Source of the DNA: DATFRX01 sp035630615
Lineage (GTDB): Bacteria; Actinomycetota; Actinomycetes; Propionibacteriales; Nocardioidaceae
Length of the DNA: 60,774 nt
Assembly: GCA_035630615.1 (NCBI GenBank)
Contig: DASQKI010000026.1
Span: 1 to 60,774, forward strand
Direction of reading: 5' to 3'
Positions within the stretch are counted from its first letter, which is position 1, and each line of letters opens with the position of its first letter. Of the stretch, positions 9,051 to 19,602 are shown one piece after another. A model generated the notes under the pieces. That model saw nothing but the letters and a program-made list of their open reading frames with translations, had not been told where the DNA came from and made no database searches. The translations under genes were made by a program, and so were the position numbers.

Positions 9051-9113
9051 CACTGAGAGGACCGAACGTGCGAAACCCGCCGGGCGTGTCGCACGATTTG
9101 GGTCCTCCCAGCG
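9051..9113. repeat. 63-bp palindromic element, copy 1 (possible bidirectional terminator)
   Basis: An imperfect palindrome with outer arms CACTGAGAGGACC and GGTCCTCCCAGCG and an inner perfect 7-bp pair CGTGCGA / TCGCACG. A second copy in the opposite orientation lies at 22124-22186; the two agree at about 51 of 63 positions. Both copies sit between the ends of convergent genes. Confidence 0.75.
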
Positions 9114-9119
9114 AGGCGG

Positions 9120-10199
9120 TCAGGCGCCGAGCTTCGCGTACGCCGGCTTGATGGTGTCGTTGATGATGGCGAGTCGCTCGTCAAACGGGATGAACGCGCT
9201 CTTCATCGCGTTGACCGTGAACCACTGCAGGTCGGCCAGCTCGTAGCCGAACGCCTCGGCCAGCAGGTGCATCTCCCGGCTCATCGACGTGCCGCTCACG
9301 AGCCGGTTGTCGGTGTTGACCGTGACACGAAACCGAAGCCGAGTCAGCAGGCCCAGCGGGTGCTCCGCGATCGACGCGGCGGCGCCGGTCTGCACGTTGG
9401 AGCTCGCGCACATCTCCAACGGGATCCGCTTGTCTCGAACGTATGCGGCGAGCCGGCCCAGACGTACCGTGCCGTCGTCGGACACCTCGATGTCATCGGC
9501 GATCCGGACCCCGTGGCCGAGCCGATCGGCGCCGCACCACTGGATCGCCTGCCAGATCGACGGCAGCCCGAAGCCCTCACCCGCATGGATCGTGAAGTGA
9601 GCGTTCTCGCGCTGGAGGTACTCGAACGCGTCAAGATGCCGGGTCGGCGGGTATCCGGCCTCGGCGCCGGCGATGTCGAAGCCGACGACACCGGCGTCGC
9701 GGTAGGCCACGGCGAGCTGGGCGATCTCCATCGACCGGGCCTGATGCCGCATCGCGGTCAGCAACTGCCGCGCGACGATGGTGAGGCCGGCCGCCTCGGC
9801 CCGGGCCGTCCCCTCGTCGAACCCCTCCCGCACGGCGTCGACGACCTGCTCCAACGTGAGCCCGGCTGTCAGATGTTGCTCCGGCGCATACCGAATCTCG
9901 GCGTAGACAACCCCGTCGGCGGCGAGGTCTTCGACGCACTCGGCGGCGACCTGCCGGATGTGGTCGGGCCGCTGCATCACCGCCACGGTGTGGTCGAACG
10001 TCTCGAGATAACGCTCGAGCGATCCCGAGTGAGCCGCGGCGGTGAACCAGTCGCCGAGCTCGCCCGCGTCGCTGCGGGGCAGTCGGTGACCGATGTCGGC
10101 GGCGAGGTCGGCGACCGTCTCGGGCCGCAGGCCGCCGTCGAGGTGGTCGTGGAGCAACGCCTTCGGCGCGGCGCGGATCGTGTCGAGTGTCGGCGGCAT
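9120..10199 (-). CDS. add: Adenosine deaminase
   Basis: A 359-residue adenosine deaminase that hydrolyses (deoxy)adenosine to (deoxy)inosine and ammonia using zinc. Zinc ligands are His17 and His19 in LLHDHLDGG. The catalytic Glu and a metal His are in HAGEGFG and its neighbourhood, and the final metal Asp region reads VTVNTDNRLVSGTSMSRE. ASSNVQTGA is the usual family block. Length is normal. The ATG at 10199 is preferred; a GTG 18 bp upstream is in frame but adds residues outside the family. It lies just downstream of the ltrA gene on the same strand and belongs functionally with the cdd-deoA operon. Confidence 0.93.
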   Translation of the reverse strand: MPPTLDTIRAAPKALLHDHLDGGLRPETVADLAADIGHRLPRSDAGELGDWFTAAAHSGSLERYLETFDHTVAVMQRPDHIRQVAAECVEDLAADGVVYAEIRYAPEQHLTAGLTLEQVVDAVREGFDEGTARAEAAGLTIVARQLLTAMRHQARSMEIAQLAVAYRDAGVVGFDIAGAEAGYPPTRHLDAFEYLQRENAHFTIHAGEGFGLPSIWQAIQWCGADRLGHGVRIADDIEVSDDGTVRLGRLAAYVRDKRIPLEMCASSNVQTGAAASIAEHPLGLLTRLRFRVTVNTDNRLVSGTSMSREMHLLAEAFGYELADLQWFTVNAMKSAFIPFDERLAIINDTIKPAYAKLGA

Positions 10200-10379
10200 G
10201 GAACCATGGTGCCGCACGCCGTGCGGGTCAGCGCCGTCTGACGCGCTACGTCGGCTCGGCGACCGCGTCGTGCGGCTCCGCCCGGATCTGTTCGACCGCC
10301 ACCAGGCAGACGAGCAGCGACGCGACCACGGCGGCCGTCAGCATGGCGCTGACCACGGTCGCGAGCGGCGCCATCGCCA

Positions 10380-11459
10380 TCAGGATGACCGCGATCGCCA
10401 CGCGCGGCCGGGCCGGGCTCTCTCGCCGATCCGCGCCACACACGCAAGGAGCCCGACCAGGTACAACGTTGGCCCGAGCAGGGTTACGACCGCCCCCGCA
10501 ACCGAGAGTTGGTCGCCGGGATGGGCGATGAGGATCTCGTCGCCGACGGCTGTCAGGACGATGCCGGCGACGATCGGCAGATGCAGGTACGTGTAGACGT
10601 CGCGGCCGATCGCTCCGATCTCGTCGCGACTCACCCTGCTGACGACCCGCGTGACGAGTGGCGCCGTCCGATCGAAGTACAGCCACCACAGCGCCGTCGT
10701 CGACACGAACGCCAGCGTCAAAGCGACGACATTCGCGGCGGACAGGTGGGTGGCGGACGCAGTCACGCCGGTCAGAACGATGCTCTCACCCAGCGCGATG
10801 ATCACGAAGAGTTGGAAGCGCTCGGCGAAGTGCCGACCGTCGATCTGCCAGTTGCTGTGCGGGGTCGCCCCGGCGCGAGGCACCCAGAACCGCACCAGTG
10901 GCGCCACCAGGTCGATGCCGAGCGCGACGAGCCACAGCCCCCACCGAGCATCGTCGACGAAGCCGCCGACGATCCAGAACGGCGTCGCCAACAGACTCCA
11001 GGCGAGGATCTGTCGGAAGTTTTGATTGAAGTCGCCGCGCGGCGTCACCACCACCACGAACGCGTTGCGCCCGATCTGCAACGCCGCATAGCTGCACGCC
11101 AGGAGCAGCGCCCGCTCACCGAAGCCCTCGGGGATCGCGATCGCCATCAACAGGCTCATGAGCATCACGAACGCCAGGACCAGCCGGACCGGCACCGTTT
11201 CAGGGTCGAACCAGTTCGCCATCCAGGTCGTGTAGTTCCACGCCCAGTAGACCGCGACCAGCATGAATCCGGTCTCGGCCGCGCCCGTCCAACTCAGGTC
11301 GCTGGCGAGGAGATGGTGCGACAGCTGCGTCACCGCGAAGACGTACACCAGATCGAAGAACAGCTCGAAGAACGTCGCCCGCTGCTCCCGGCCACGAGCG
11401 CGGATCACCGGGATGTCGGGGACGAGGGGGCCGCCACCGGCTCCGGTCGGGTCGGACAC
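10380..11459 (-). CDS. Low temperature requirement protein A (LtrA) family, C-terminus frameshifted
   Basis: A polytopic membrane protein of the LtrA family (function poorly known). The N-terminal signature EQRATFFELFFDLVYVFAVTQ is present, followed by many hydrophobic helices and the family block RHFAERFQLFVIIALGESIV. As read, the protein is 359 residues and ends in ERARPGRAWRSRSS. A second frame continues at 10246-10420 with RVAIAVILMAMAPLATVVS and a further helix, exactly the end expected for this family. The break coincides with a CTCTCTC run at 10418-10424; loss of one dinucleotide restores a protein of about 403 residues ending at 10246. GTG or ATG start choice: ATG at 11459. Divergent from the sulfite oxidase-like gene. 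Confidence 0.82.
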   Translation of the reverse strand: MSDPTGAGGGPLVPDIPVIRARGREQRATFFELFFDLVYVFAVTQLSHHLLASDLSWTGAAETGFMLVAVYWAWNYTTWMANWFDPETVPVRLVLAFVMLMSLLMAIAIPEGFGERALLLACSYAALQIGRNAFVVVVTPRGDFNQNFRQILAWSLLATPFWIVGGFVDDARWGLWLVALGIDLVAPLVRFWVPRAGATPHSNWQIDGRHFAERFQLFVIIALGESIVLTGVTASATHLSAANVVALTLAFVSTTALWWLYFDRTAPLVTRVVSRVSRDEIGAIGRDVYTYLHLPIVAGIVLTAVGDEILIAHPGDQLSVAGAVVTLLGPTLYLVGLLACVARIGERARPGRAWRSRSS

Positions 11460-11554
11460 GCGCCCCAGCGTACGGCCGCGCCGGACGGCGTCGGGTCTTC
11501 GTCATCCGATGCGTCGTACGCTGAGCCCAATCGGTGTCACACGGGAGAAGCCAG

Positions 11555-12661
11555 ATGACCGATCCGATCGACCGCATCAGCACTCCGGGTCGCGTCGCCG
11601 ACCCGATCGAGGGAGTCTCGACCGACGAGCTGCGTCTCGCGGCGCGCAATCACGGTCTCCCTCTCGAGGCGATGCGACACGACGTCACGCCGCCAGGCAT
11701 GCACTATGTGCTGACGCATTACGACATTCCGTCCGTCGACGCGGCGACCTGGCGGCTGACCCTCGACGGTCTAGTGAGCCAAGCCGTCACGTTGAGTCTC
11801 GACGAGTTGCGATCGCGTCCGGCACGCACCGTCCGGGTGACGCTCGAGTGCGCCGGCAACGGTCGGGCCGCGCTCGAGCCACGTCCGGTCAGCCAACCGT
11901 GGCTCGAGGGTGCTGTCGGGACCGCCGACTGGACCGGCGTCCCGCTGCGCGATCTGCTCGGCGAGGCCGGCCCGACGGAGGCGGCACTGGAGGTCGTCTT
12001 CACCGGCGCCGATCACGGAGTCGAGCGCGGGGTCGAGCAGGACTACCAACGGGCGCTGCCGTTGTCCGAGGCGCTCGACGGCGACGTGCTTGTGGCGTAC
12101 GAGATGAACGGCTCCCCGCTGCCGCCCCAGCACGGCTACCCGGTGCGACTGGTCGTGCCGGGTTGGTACGGCATGGCCCATGTGAAGTGGCTGCGCTCCG
12201 TCACTGTCGTCGACTACCCCTTCGAGGGGTTCCAGCATCAGGCGTACCGGCTGCGCCAGGAGGCCGACGAGCCGGGTGAGCCCGTGACCCGGATCGAGCC
12301 GCGGGCGCTGCTGGTGCCGCCGGGGTTCCCTGACTTCATGAGCCGAGTACGGTTCGTGCCGCCTGGCCCGGTCGCGCTCGAGGGGCGCGCCTGGTCGGGC
12401 TGGGCGCCGGTCGAGCGGGTCGAGGTCAGCACCGACGACGGTCGCACGTGGACCGAGGCGGAGCTGGACCCGTCGGAGGCCGGTCGGTGGTCATGGCAGC
12501 GGTTCTCGGCGCGTTGGGAGGCACTGCCCGGCGAGTACGTGTTGCGCGCCCGCGCCCGCGACGGCAGTGGGCGGACTCAGCCCGCGACGCCCCGGTGGAG
12601 CCGTGGCGGGTTCGCCAACAACGCCGACCAAGGGCTGCGAGTCGTCGTCCTCGACGCCTGA
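11555..12661 (+). CDS. Sulfite oxidase-like molybdopterin enzyme
   Basis: A 368-residue protein of the sulfite oxidase fold. Residues about 45-220 form the molybdopterin domain, with the Mo-ligand Cys99 in RVTLECAGNGR, VGTADWTGVPLRDLL, and HGYPVRLVVPGWYGMAHVKW. Residues about 245-365 form the Ig-like dimerisation domain (RAWSGWAPVERVEVSTDDG, WSWQRFSARWEA, RARDGSG). There is no signal peptide or haem-binding domain, so it is likely cytoplasmic, with an unknown electron acceptor. It could act on sulfite or another substrate. The ATG at 11555 is chosen over a TTG/ATG 21 bp upstream because GGGAGAAG precedes it at good spacing. It converges with deoA, 3 bp away. Confidence 0.87.
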   Translation: MTDPIDRISTPGRVADPIEGVSTDELRLAARNHGLPLEAMRHDVTPPGMHYVLTHYDIPSVDAATWRLTLDGLVSQAVTLSLDELRSRPARTVRVTLECAGNGRAALEPRPVSQPWLEGAVGTADWTGVPLRDLLGEAGPTEAALEVVFTGADHGVERGVEQDYQRALPLSEALDGDVLVAYEMNGSPLPPQHGYPVRLVVPGWYGMAHVKWLRSVTVVDYPFEGFQHQAYRLRQEADEPGEPVTRIEPRALLVPPGFPDFMSRVRFVPPGPVALEGRAWSGWAPVERVEVSTDDGRTWTEAELDPSEAGRWSWQRFSARWEALPGEYVLRARARDGSGRTQPATPRWSRGGFANNADQGLRVVVLDA

Positions 12662-12664
12662 CGC

Positions 12665-13944
<1,280 letters not shown>

Positions 13945-13948
<4 letters not shown>

Positions 13949-14346
13949 GTCCGCCCTCGCTCCAGGTCGTCGGGCCCGAAGGCCTGGGGCAGCACGTCCG
14001 CCATCCGCCAGATGCCCTCGGGCGTGTCGACCAGGAGCTCGGGCCCACCGTGCTCCCACAGCACCTGGCGGCACCGCCCGCACGGCATCAAGCGCTCGCC
14101 CTTCGAGTCGCAGCAGGTAAACGCGACCAGTCGGCCGCCGCCGCCGGCGATCAGGTCCGACACCAGTCCGCACTCGGCGCACAGCACAACGCCGTAGGCG
14201 GCGTTTTCGACATTGCAGCCCGCAACGACACGACCATCGTCGACCAGCGCCGCCGCGCCGACCGGGAAGTGCGAGTACGGCGCGTAGGCCCGCTTCATCA
14301 GTTCCGCGGCCCGCGTCCGCAACGCCGACCAGTCGATGTCAGCCAC
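13945..14346 (-). CDS. cdd: Cytidine deaminase
   Basis: A 133-residue tetrameric-type cytidine deaminase that converts cytidine and deoxycytidine to uridine and deoxyuridine. Zinc ligands and catalysis are clear: Cys56 and Glu58 in GVVLCAECG, Cys89 and Cys92 in MPCGRCRQV. The substrate motif GCNVENAAYG and the N-terminal SHFPVGAA are present. The likely start is the GTG at 14346, ten bases after the permease stop; the sequence upstream does not fit the family. It sits between the nucleoside permease and deoA, with a 4-bp overlap to the latter, so its product feeds deoA directly. Confidence 0.93.
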
Positions 14347-14356
14347 GCTGTCGAGA

Positions 14357-15691
14357 CTATGCCTTCTCGTAGGGTTGCCCATCGGCCGCCGGCGGTTTCG
14401 CCGCGCCACCGAGGAGACCCGCCACCGCGATAATGGTCGCGAGGTATGGCGTCATGCCGATCAGGTCTCCTGGGATCTTCTCCACAGTGTCCAACTGGTC
14501 GGCCATCGCCATCGCGAAGCCGAAGAAGATCGACGCGAGGAACGCACCAACCGGATGCCATCGGCCCATGATCAGGGCCGCCAACGCGATGAACCCGAAG
14601 CCGGTCGAGGGATCCTTGTCGAACGCGCCGTTGCTGCCGACCGTGTAGTAGGCGCCGCCGAGACCGGCGAAGATGCCGCCGACGAGGACCGCCTGCCACC
14701 GCATCCCGCGGACCGCGATCCCGACGGTGTCGGCGGCGCGCGGGTGCTCACCGACGGCCCGGACCCGCAGGCCCCATCGGGTCTTGAACAACGCGAACCA
14801 GGCGATCGGGACCGCCAGGTACATCAGATAGACGAGGAGGTTCTGGTCGAACAACGCCTCGCCCACGACCGGGAGGTCGGACAGCCCTGCCAACGGCTTC
14901 GGCTCCAGGATGGGCGGGCTGTTCAGATCCTCCAGCCGGTCGTCGGGAATCTGATCGAGCAGGAAGCCCGTGATGCCGACCGCGAACAGCCACAGAACGA
15001 CACCGACGATGATCTGGTTGACCATGTATCGGATCGCGAATAGGGCCAACAACGCAGCCAGTCCGACCCCCGCGGCGATCCCACCGAGGAGGCCGACGTA
15101 CGTACTGGCCGCGATCGTGCCCGCGACCGACGCGAAGAACGCGCCGGCCACGAACTGACCCTCGATCGCGATGTTGATCACGCCGGACCGTTCGCACATC
15201 GCGCCGGCCAGCGCACCGAGTGTCAACGGTGTCGCGTACTGGATGGTCCCCTCGAGCGGGTTGGTCATCCGTAACGCGAAGTCCGCCCCCAGGGTCGCGC
15301 CGGTGTATGCCCAGGCGCAGAAACCGACGACGAAGGCGAGCCCGACCATGACCATCAGGAACATGAACAGGGGCCCACGGCGGACCGCGTCGGCGACCGG
15401 TGACCCACGGCGCATCGGCGCGGCGGCGAACGCCGCCAGCACCACCACGATAACCAGGAGACAAATCAGACCGAGGTTCTGCCCGTCATAGGTGAACTCG
15501 ATCCGGTCCGGATCCACCGGCGTTCCCTCGGCCAGGAAGATGAAGTCCCCGGCCGACGTCTCGCGCCACATCCACAGCTCGAGCAGTGCGGTGATCGACA
15601 GGATGGTCACGATCCGGGCGTAGCGCCGTCGTTCGGCGGGGCTGACCGCCGTGGCCAACGATGCCTCGGGCGTCACATCGAGCGCGGTCAT
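14357..15691 (-). CDS. Nucleoside ABC transporter permease (NupQ/YufQ type)
   Basis: A 444-residue integral membrane subunit of a BMP-type nucleoside importer. It has about ten hydrophobic segments and the family blocks ATPLTLGALAGAMCERSGVINIAIEG, LLWLFAVGITGFLL-like stretch, RVRAVGEHPRAADTVGI (the cytoplasmic loop contacting the ATPase) and GFGFIALAALIMGRWHPVGAF. It is longer at the N-terminus than the usual 300-320 residues, with extra helices in the first 140 residues. The ATG at 15691 forms TGATG with the preceding permease stop (1-bp overlap); a GTG at 15700 is an alternative. Works with the neighbouring permease, ATPase and lipoprotein. Confidence 0.9.
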   Translation of the reverse strand: MTALDVTPEASLATAVSPAERRRYARIVTILSITALLELWMWRETSAGDFIFLAEGTPVDPDRIEFTYDGQNLGLICLLVIVVVLAAFAAAPMRRGSPVADAVRRGPLFMFLMVMVGLAFVVGFCAWAYTGATLGADFALRMTNPLEGTIQYATPLTLGALAGAMCERSGVINIAIEGQFVAGAFFASVAGTIAASTYVGLLGGIAAGVGLAALLALFAIRYMVNQIIVGVVLWLFAVGITGFLLDQIPDDRLEDLNSPPILEPKPLAGLSDLPVVGEALFDQNLLVYLMYLAVPIAWFALFKTRWGLRVRAVGEHPRAADTVGIAVRGMRWQAVLVGGIFAGLGGAYYTVGSNGAFDKDPSTGFGFIALAALIMGRWHPVGAFLASIFFGFAMAMADQLDTVEKIPGDLIGMTPYLATIIAVAGLLGGAAKPPAADGQPYEKA

Positions 15692-16887
15692 CAGCTCCAC
15701 CCCTTCGCGAGGTCAGCGCCGCCGGCTGCGCGGTCTTGCACGCGGAACACCGACCGGACGAGCGCCGGAGCAGCGACGAACAGCACGATGAGCGCCTGCA
15801 ACACCAGCGTGAGGTCGAGCGGGGTGCCGGTCGCCGCCTGCATCTCGCGGCCACCGGAGGACATGGCTCCGAACAGGATCGCGGCCAGCACCGTGCCGGA
15901 TGCGGTCGCGCGACCGAGGAGGGCGACCGTGATCGCGTCGAAGCCCAGCTCCCCGGCGATGCCGTCGGTCAGCGGATCCTCGTGACCGTTGACCTGCTCG
16001 GTGCCAGCGAGCCCCGCGAGCATGCCGGCGATGACCATCGCGAGGATATAGGCCTTGGAGATGCTGATGCCCGCGGTCCGCGCCGCATCCGGGTTGGCAC
16101 CGACGGCGCGCATCTCGAATCCGACCGTCGAACGCGACAGCAGCCACCACACGCCGACGGCCGCCAGGAGCGCGACGAAGACGCCACTGTGGACGCCGAG
16201 AAGGTCGGGGTACTGGGCGTCGGCATCGACGACCGGGCTCTTCGGGTCGTTGGAGCCCGGCACCTGGAACGCTTCCAGGGTGAGCAGCCAGCGCAAGATC
16301 TGCAACGCGACGTAGTTGAGCATGATCGTCACGATGACTTCGTGGGCCCCGGTCTGCGCCTTGAGCAGCCCGACGACGCCGCCCCAGATCGCACCGGCGA
16401 TCATTCCGGCGATGACGGCGACGATCAGGTGGATCCCGGGCGGCAGGTCCCACGTGAACCCGACGTAGGCCGCGGCGATCGCGCCCATGATCATCTGCCC
16501 GTTGGCACCGATGTTGAACAGCCCAACCCGAAACGCCAACGTGACGCCGAGACCGGCACAGGTCAAGGGTGCAGCCCGCTCCAGGGTCGACTGGATTGCG
16601 CCAGCCGACCCGAACGCGCCCTCGAGCAACGCCCAGTAGGTGTCGGCGACAACCTCGACCGCCGCCGACAGGCCATCCATCGGGTCGGTGAAGAAGTAGC
16701 TGAACTTCGACAGCACCTCGTCGTCGCTCACGATGATCAGCACGGCTCCGACCATGAGTGCGAGCAAGATCGACAACAGCGTGATCCGCACCGTCGGCAA
16801 CCACGACTGCACCGTCGCGGCGACGCCGGACGTCTCCCTGTCCTCGCCGGGCTCCTGCTGCTGCGTGGACGGCGCCTGGTCAGACAT
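15691..16887 (-). CDS. Nucleoside ABC transporter permease (NupP/YufP type)
   Basis: A 398-residue permease, the second transmembrane subunit of the BMP-type nucleoside importer. After a hydrophilic N-terminus of about 28 residues come hydrophobic segments and the markers APLTCAGLGVTLAFRVGLFNIGANGQ, IVTIMLNYVALQILRWLL, EMRAVGANPDAARTAGIS (ATPase-contact loop) and GFDAITVALLGRATASG. The start ATG at 16887 lies inside the end of the ATPase gene (8-bp overlap), so the two are translated together. The substrate range of such importers covers purine and pyrimidine nucleosides, in line with add, cdd and deoA in the area. Confidence 0.9.
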   Translation of the reverse strand: MSDQAPSTQQQEPGEDRETSGVAATVQSWLPTVRITLLSILLALMVGAVLIIVSDDEVLSKFSYFFTDPMDGLSAAVEVVADTYWALLEGAFGSAGAIQSTLERAAPLTCAGLGVTLAFRVGLFNIGANGQMIMGAIAAAYVGFTWDLPPGIHLIVAVIAGMIAGAIWGGVVGLLKAQTGAHEVIVTIMLNYVALQILRWLLTLEAFQVPGSNDPKSPVVDADAQYPDLLGVHSGVFVALLAAVGVWWLLSRSTVGFEMRAVGANPDAARTAGISISKAYILAMVIAGMLAGLAGTEQVNGHEDPLTDGIAGELGFDAITVALLGRATASGTVLAAILFGAMSSGGREMQAATGTPLDLTLVLQALIVLFVAAPALVRSVFRVQDRAAGGADLAKGWS

Positions 16888-18409
16888 CGGCTGCTCCCTG
16901 CGGGCTGGCGGGCGACGCCCCGGCCATCAAGAGGCCTAGATCCTCGCGCGGCGTCGACGGATCGACGATGTCGACTACCCGGCCGTCGTACATCACCGCC
17001 ACCCGGTCCGACAGCGCGGCGATCTCGTCGAGCTCGGTCGACACGATCAACACCGCCGTCCCCCGATCGCGCTCCTCGATGATCCGCTTGTGCACAAACT
17101 CGATCGAGCCGACGTCGAGGCCACGTGTCGGCTGTGCAGCGATCAGCAGCTTCAAGGGCCTGGACAGCTCGCGGGCCAAGACCACCTTCTGCTGGTTGCC
17201 CCCGGACAGCGAGTCGACCGTCGACTTGGCACTTTGGGTACGGATGTCGAACTGGACGATCTGATTTTCGGCGTTGTTCGCGATGCTGGCCAGGTCGAGC
17301 ACGACTCCGGAGGAGAAGTCGTCCTCGTGGTAATGGTCGAGGACGAGGTTTTCCGCGACCGTGAACGAACCGATGAACCCGTCGTGCTGGCGATCTTCGG
17401 GGATGTAGCCGATGCCCTGGCGCAGACTCTCGGCCGGCCCACGCCGGCTGATCTCGCGACCACTGATGCGGATGCTGCCAGCCGCCGGCCGGACCAGTCC
17501 CAGCAAGGCCTTCACCAACTCGGTCTGGCCGTTGCCCTGCACGCCCGCGATGCCCAGGATCTCGCCACCGTGGACGTCGAGCGACACGTCCTTGACGACC
17601 GCGAGACCGCGATCGTCGATCACGGTCACCCCCGACATCTCGAGTGTCGGCTCGTCGGCCGGCGTCGCGGGCGCCTTGCTCACGGTGAGGCTGACGGCCC
17701 GTCCCACCATCAGCTCGGCCAGCTGGCCCTCGGACGTCGTCGGCTCGACGGTGTCGATCACCTTGCCCCGTCGGATCACCGTGATACGGTCGGCGATCGC
17801 CTGCACCTCTTTGAGCTTGTGGGTGATGAAGACGATCGACTTACCGTCGTCGCGGAGCTGGCGCATGATGACGAAAAGCTCCTCGATCTCCTGCGGCGTC
17901 AGCACGGCCGTCGGCTCGTCGAGGATGAGGAGCTCGGCGTCGTTGAGCAACGCCTTGAGGATCTCGACGCGCTGCTCGACGCCGACCGAGATGTCGGCAA
18001 TCTTGGCGGCGGGGTCGACTCTCAGTCCGTACCGCTCGGAGAGCTCGCGGACCAGGGCTCGGGCCTTCCGTCGGCTCAAGATGCCCGGCAGACCGGTCTG
18101 CTCGCGACCAAGGGTGACGTTGTCGGCGACAGTAAAGACCGGCACCAGCATGAAGTGCTGATGCACCATGCCGATGCCGGCCTCGATCGCCTCACCGGGG
18201 TCTTTGAACTGGACCGCCTCGCCGTCCAGCCGCACCGTCCCCTCGTCGGGGTCGAGCAGGCCGTAGAGCATGTTCATCAAAGTCGACTTGCCGGCGCCGT
18301 TCTCACCGAGCAGGGCGTGGATCTCTCCCGGCTCGACGGTCAGGTCGATCTGGTCGTTGGCGGTGAACGATCCGAACCGCTTCGTCAGCCCTTCGATCTC
18401 GAGTCGCAT
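16880..18409 (-). CDS. Nucleoside ABC transporter ATPase (double-domain, NupO/RbsA-like)
   Basis: A 509-residue protein with two ABC ATPase domains in tandem. Domain 1 has Walker A GENGAGKST at about 36-44, signature-like ISVGVEQRVEILKAL, and Walker B LLILDEPTAVLTP. Domain 2 has the weaker GVQGNGQTE in place of Walker A, signature LSGGNQQKVVLARELSRP and the degenerate Walker B LLIAAQPTRGLDVGS, where the catalytic Asp-Glu pair is missing. This asymmetry is normal for the family. ATG at 18409 follows AAGGAG six bases upstream. It energises the two downstream permeases. A strong hairpin separates it from the lipoprotein gene upstream. Confidence 0.93.
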   Translation of the reverse strand: MRLEIEGLTKRFGSFTANDQIDLTVEPGEIHALLGENGAGKSTLMNMLYGLLDPDEGTVRLDGEAVQFKDPGEAIEAGIGMVHQHFMLVPVFTVADNVTLGREQTGLPGILSRRKARALVRELSERYGLRVDPAAKIADISVGVEQRVEILKALLNDAELLILDEPTAVLTPQEIEELFVIMRQLRDDGKSIVFITHKLKEVQAIADRITVIRRGKVIDTVEPTTSEGQLAELMVGRAVSLTVSKAPATPADEPTLEMSGVTVIDDRGLAVVKDVSLDVHGGEILGIAGVQGNGQTELVKALLGLVRPAAGSIRISGREISRRGPAESLRQGIGYIPEDRQHDGFIGSFTVAENLVLDHYHEDDFSSGVVLDLASIANNAENQIVQFDIRTQSAKSTVDSLSGGNQQKVVLARELSRPLKLLIAAQPTRGLDVGSIEFVHKRIIEERDRGTAVLIVSTELDEIAALSDRVAVMYDGRVVDIVDPSTPREDLGLLMAGASPASPQGAADV

Positions 18410-18439
18410 GCGGGCTCCTTGCTTCTTAACTGCGCACTA

Positions 18440-18479
18440 TGCGATGGAAGGGGTAGTGGTCGCTACCCCTTCCATCGCA
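18440..18479. terminator. Perfect 17-bp intercistronic hairpin between lipoprotein and ATPase genes
   Basis: Arms 18440-18456 (TGCGATGGAAGGGGTAG) and 18463-18479 are perfect reverse complements with a 6-nt loop. It lies just after the binding-protein stop and about 30 bp before the ATPase start, all transcribed leftward. No U-run follows. Such hairpins commonly act as partial terminators or mRNA 3'-end protectors that give more binding protein than membrane components; that role is inferred. Confidence 0.7.
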
Positions 18480-18504
18480 CGATGATCCGCCGTGGCGGCT
18501 CCGA

Positions 18505-19602
18505 TCACTGCGGCTGAGACGCGGACTCGACCGGAACCGAACCGTCGATGATGCTCTGGCGGAGCTCGTCGATCTGGTCCATCAGCTCCGGGTCGATGTC
18601 ACCTTCGAGGTCGGATCCGTAGACCAGGTCGGTGCCGCCGTTTTCGAGCGTCCCGACGTACGGCACGTTGTCGAACTGTCCGTGCACCGAGTCGGCGATG
18701 GAGTCGGCAACGGCCACATCCATGCCCTTCTCGACGCTGCCGAGGAGAACGTCGCAGTATTCCGGGGCGCTCACGCAGCCGTCAGTGTCGACCCAGATCG
18801 CTCTGACCTCGCCGTTGGAGTCCTGAGCGGCCTGCAACGCACCCAGTCCGGCCGGGCCGGCAACCGGGAAGATGACGTCGGCGCCCTGCGAGATCAAGGT
18901 GTCCGCGGTGCTTTGGCCCTTGGTCTTGTTCTCGAAGTCGTCGGTGAACGAACCCTTCTGGGTCGTCTCGTCCCAACCGATGACCTGAACGTCGGTGCCG
19001 TTCTGCTCGTTGTAGTACTGGACGCCTTCCCAGTAACCGTCCATGAAGATCGTGACGGTCGGGATGTTGAGCCCGCCGAACGTGCCGACGACGCCGGACT
19101 GCGACGAGCCGGCCGCGAGGTATCCGGCCAGGAAGCTCGACTGGGCTGTGTTGAACGACAGCCCACGCAGGTTGTTGGGCGGCTTGGCGTAGCCGTAGTC
19201 GACGATCGAGAAGTCGACGTTCGGGTTCGCCTTGGCAGCCGCCTCCGTGGCGTCACCGAGCTTGAAGCCGACCGTCGTGATGATGTTGCAGTTCTGGCGC
19301 AGCAGGGCCGTGATGTTGTCGGCGTACTCGCTGTCGGACTGCGACTCGACCGAACCGGGCTCGGCAAGGCCGAGGTCAGTAGTCGCGTCGGTCAAGCCCT
19401 TGTAGGACGTCTGGTTGAACGACTTGTCGTCGAAGCCGCCGGAGTCCGAAACCATGCACGCCTTGAAATCGGGGTTGCTCTCCGCCTGGGTCGACTCGTT
19501 GTCGCCGTCGCCACCGGAGCTGTCGTCGTCTTTCTCTCCACATGCGGACACGATCAGTACGAGCGCCCCCACGAGTGCAGCCATGCGTGCCGTTTTGTTC
19601 AC
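18505..19602 (-). CDS. BMP-family nucleoside-binding lipoprotein
   Basis: A 365-residue extracellular binding protein of the BMP/PnrA family that delivers nucleosides to the importer. A lipoprotein signal is clear: LVLIVSAC with the modified Cys21, followed by a Gly/Ser/Asp-rich linker to about residue 45. The ligand fold starts with ACMVSDSGGFDDKSFNQTSYKGL, typical of the family, and continues with FKLGDATEAAAKANPNVDF and GADVIFPVAGPAGLGALQAA. The GTG at 19602 is favoured by AAGGAGG six bases upstream. It is the first gene of the nucleoside operon. Upstream, TAGCGCTA at 19663-19670 is a small palindrome that could be an operator. Confidence 0.93.
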   Translation of the reverse strand: MNKTARMAALVGALVLIVSACGEKDDDSSGGDGDNESTQAESNPDFKACMVSDSGGFDDKSFNQTSYKGLTDATTDLGLAEPGSVESQSDSEYADNITALLRQNCNIITTVGFKLGDATEAAAKANPNVDFSIVDYGYAKPPNNLRGLSFNTAQSSFLAGYLAAGSSQSGVVGTFGGLNIPTVTIFMDGYWEGVQYYNEQNGTDVQVIGWDETTQKGSFTDDFENKTKGQSTADTLISQGADVIFPVAGPAGLGALQAAQDSNGEVRAIWVDTDGCVSAPEYCDVLLGSVEKGMDVAVADSIADSVHGQFDNVPYVGTLENGGTDLVYGSDLEGDIDPELMDQIDELRQSIIDGSVPVESASQPQ

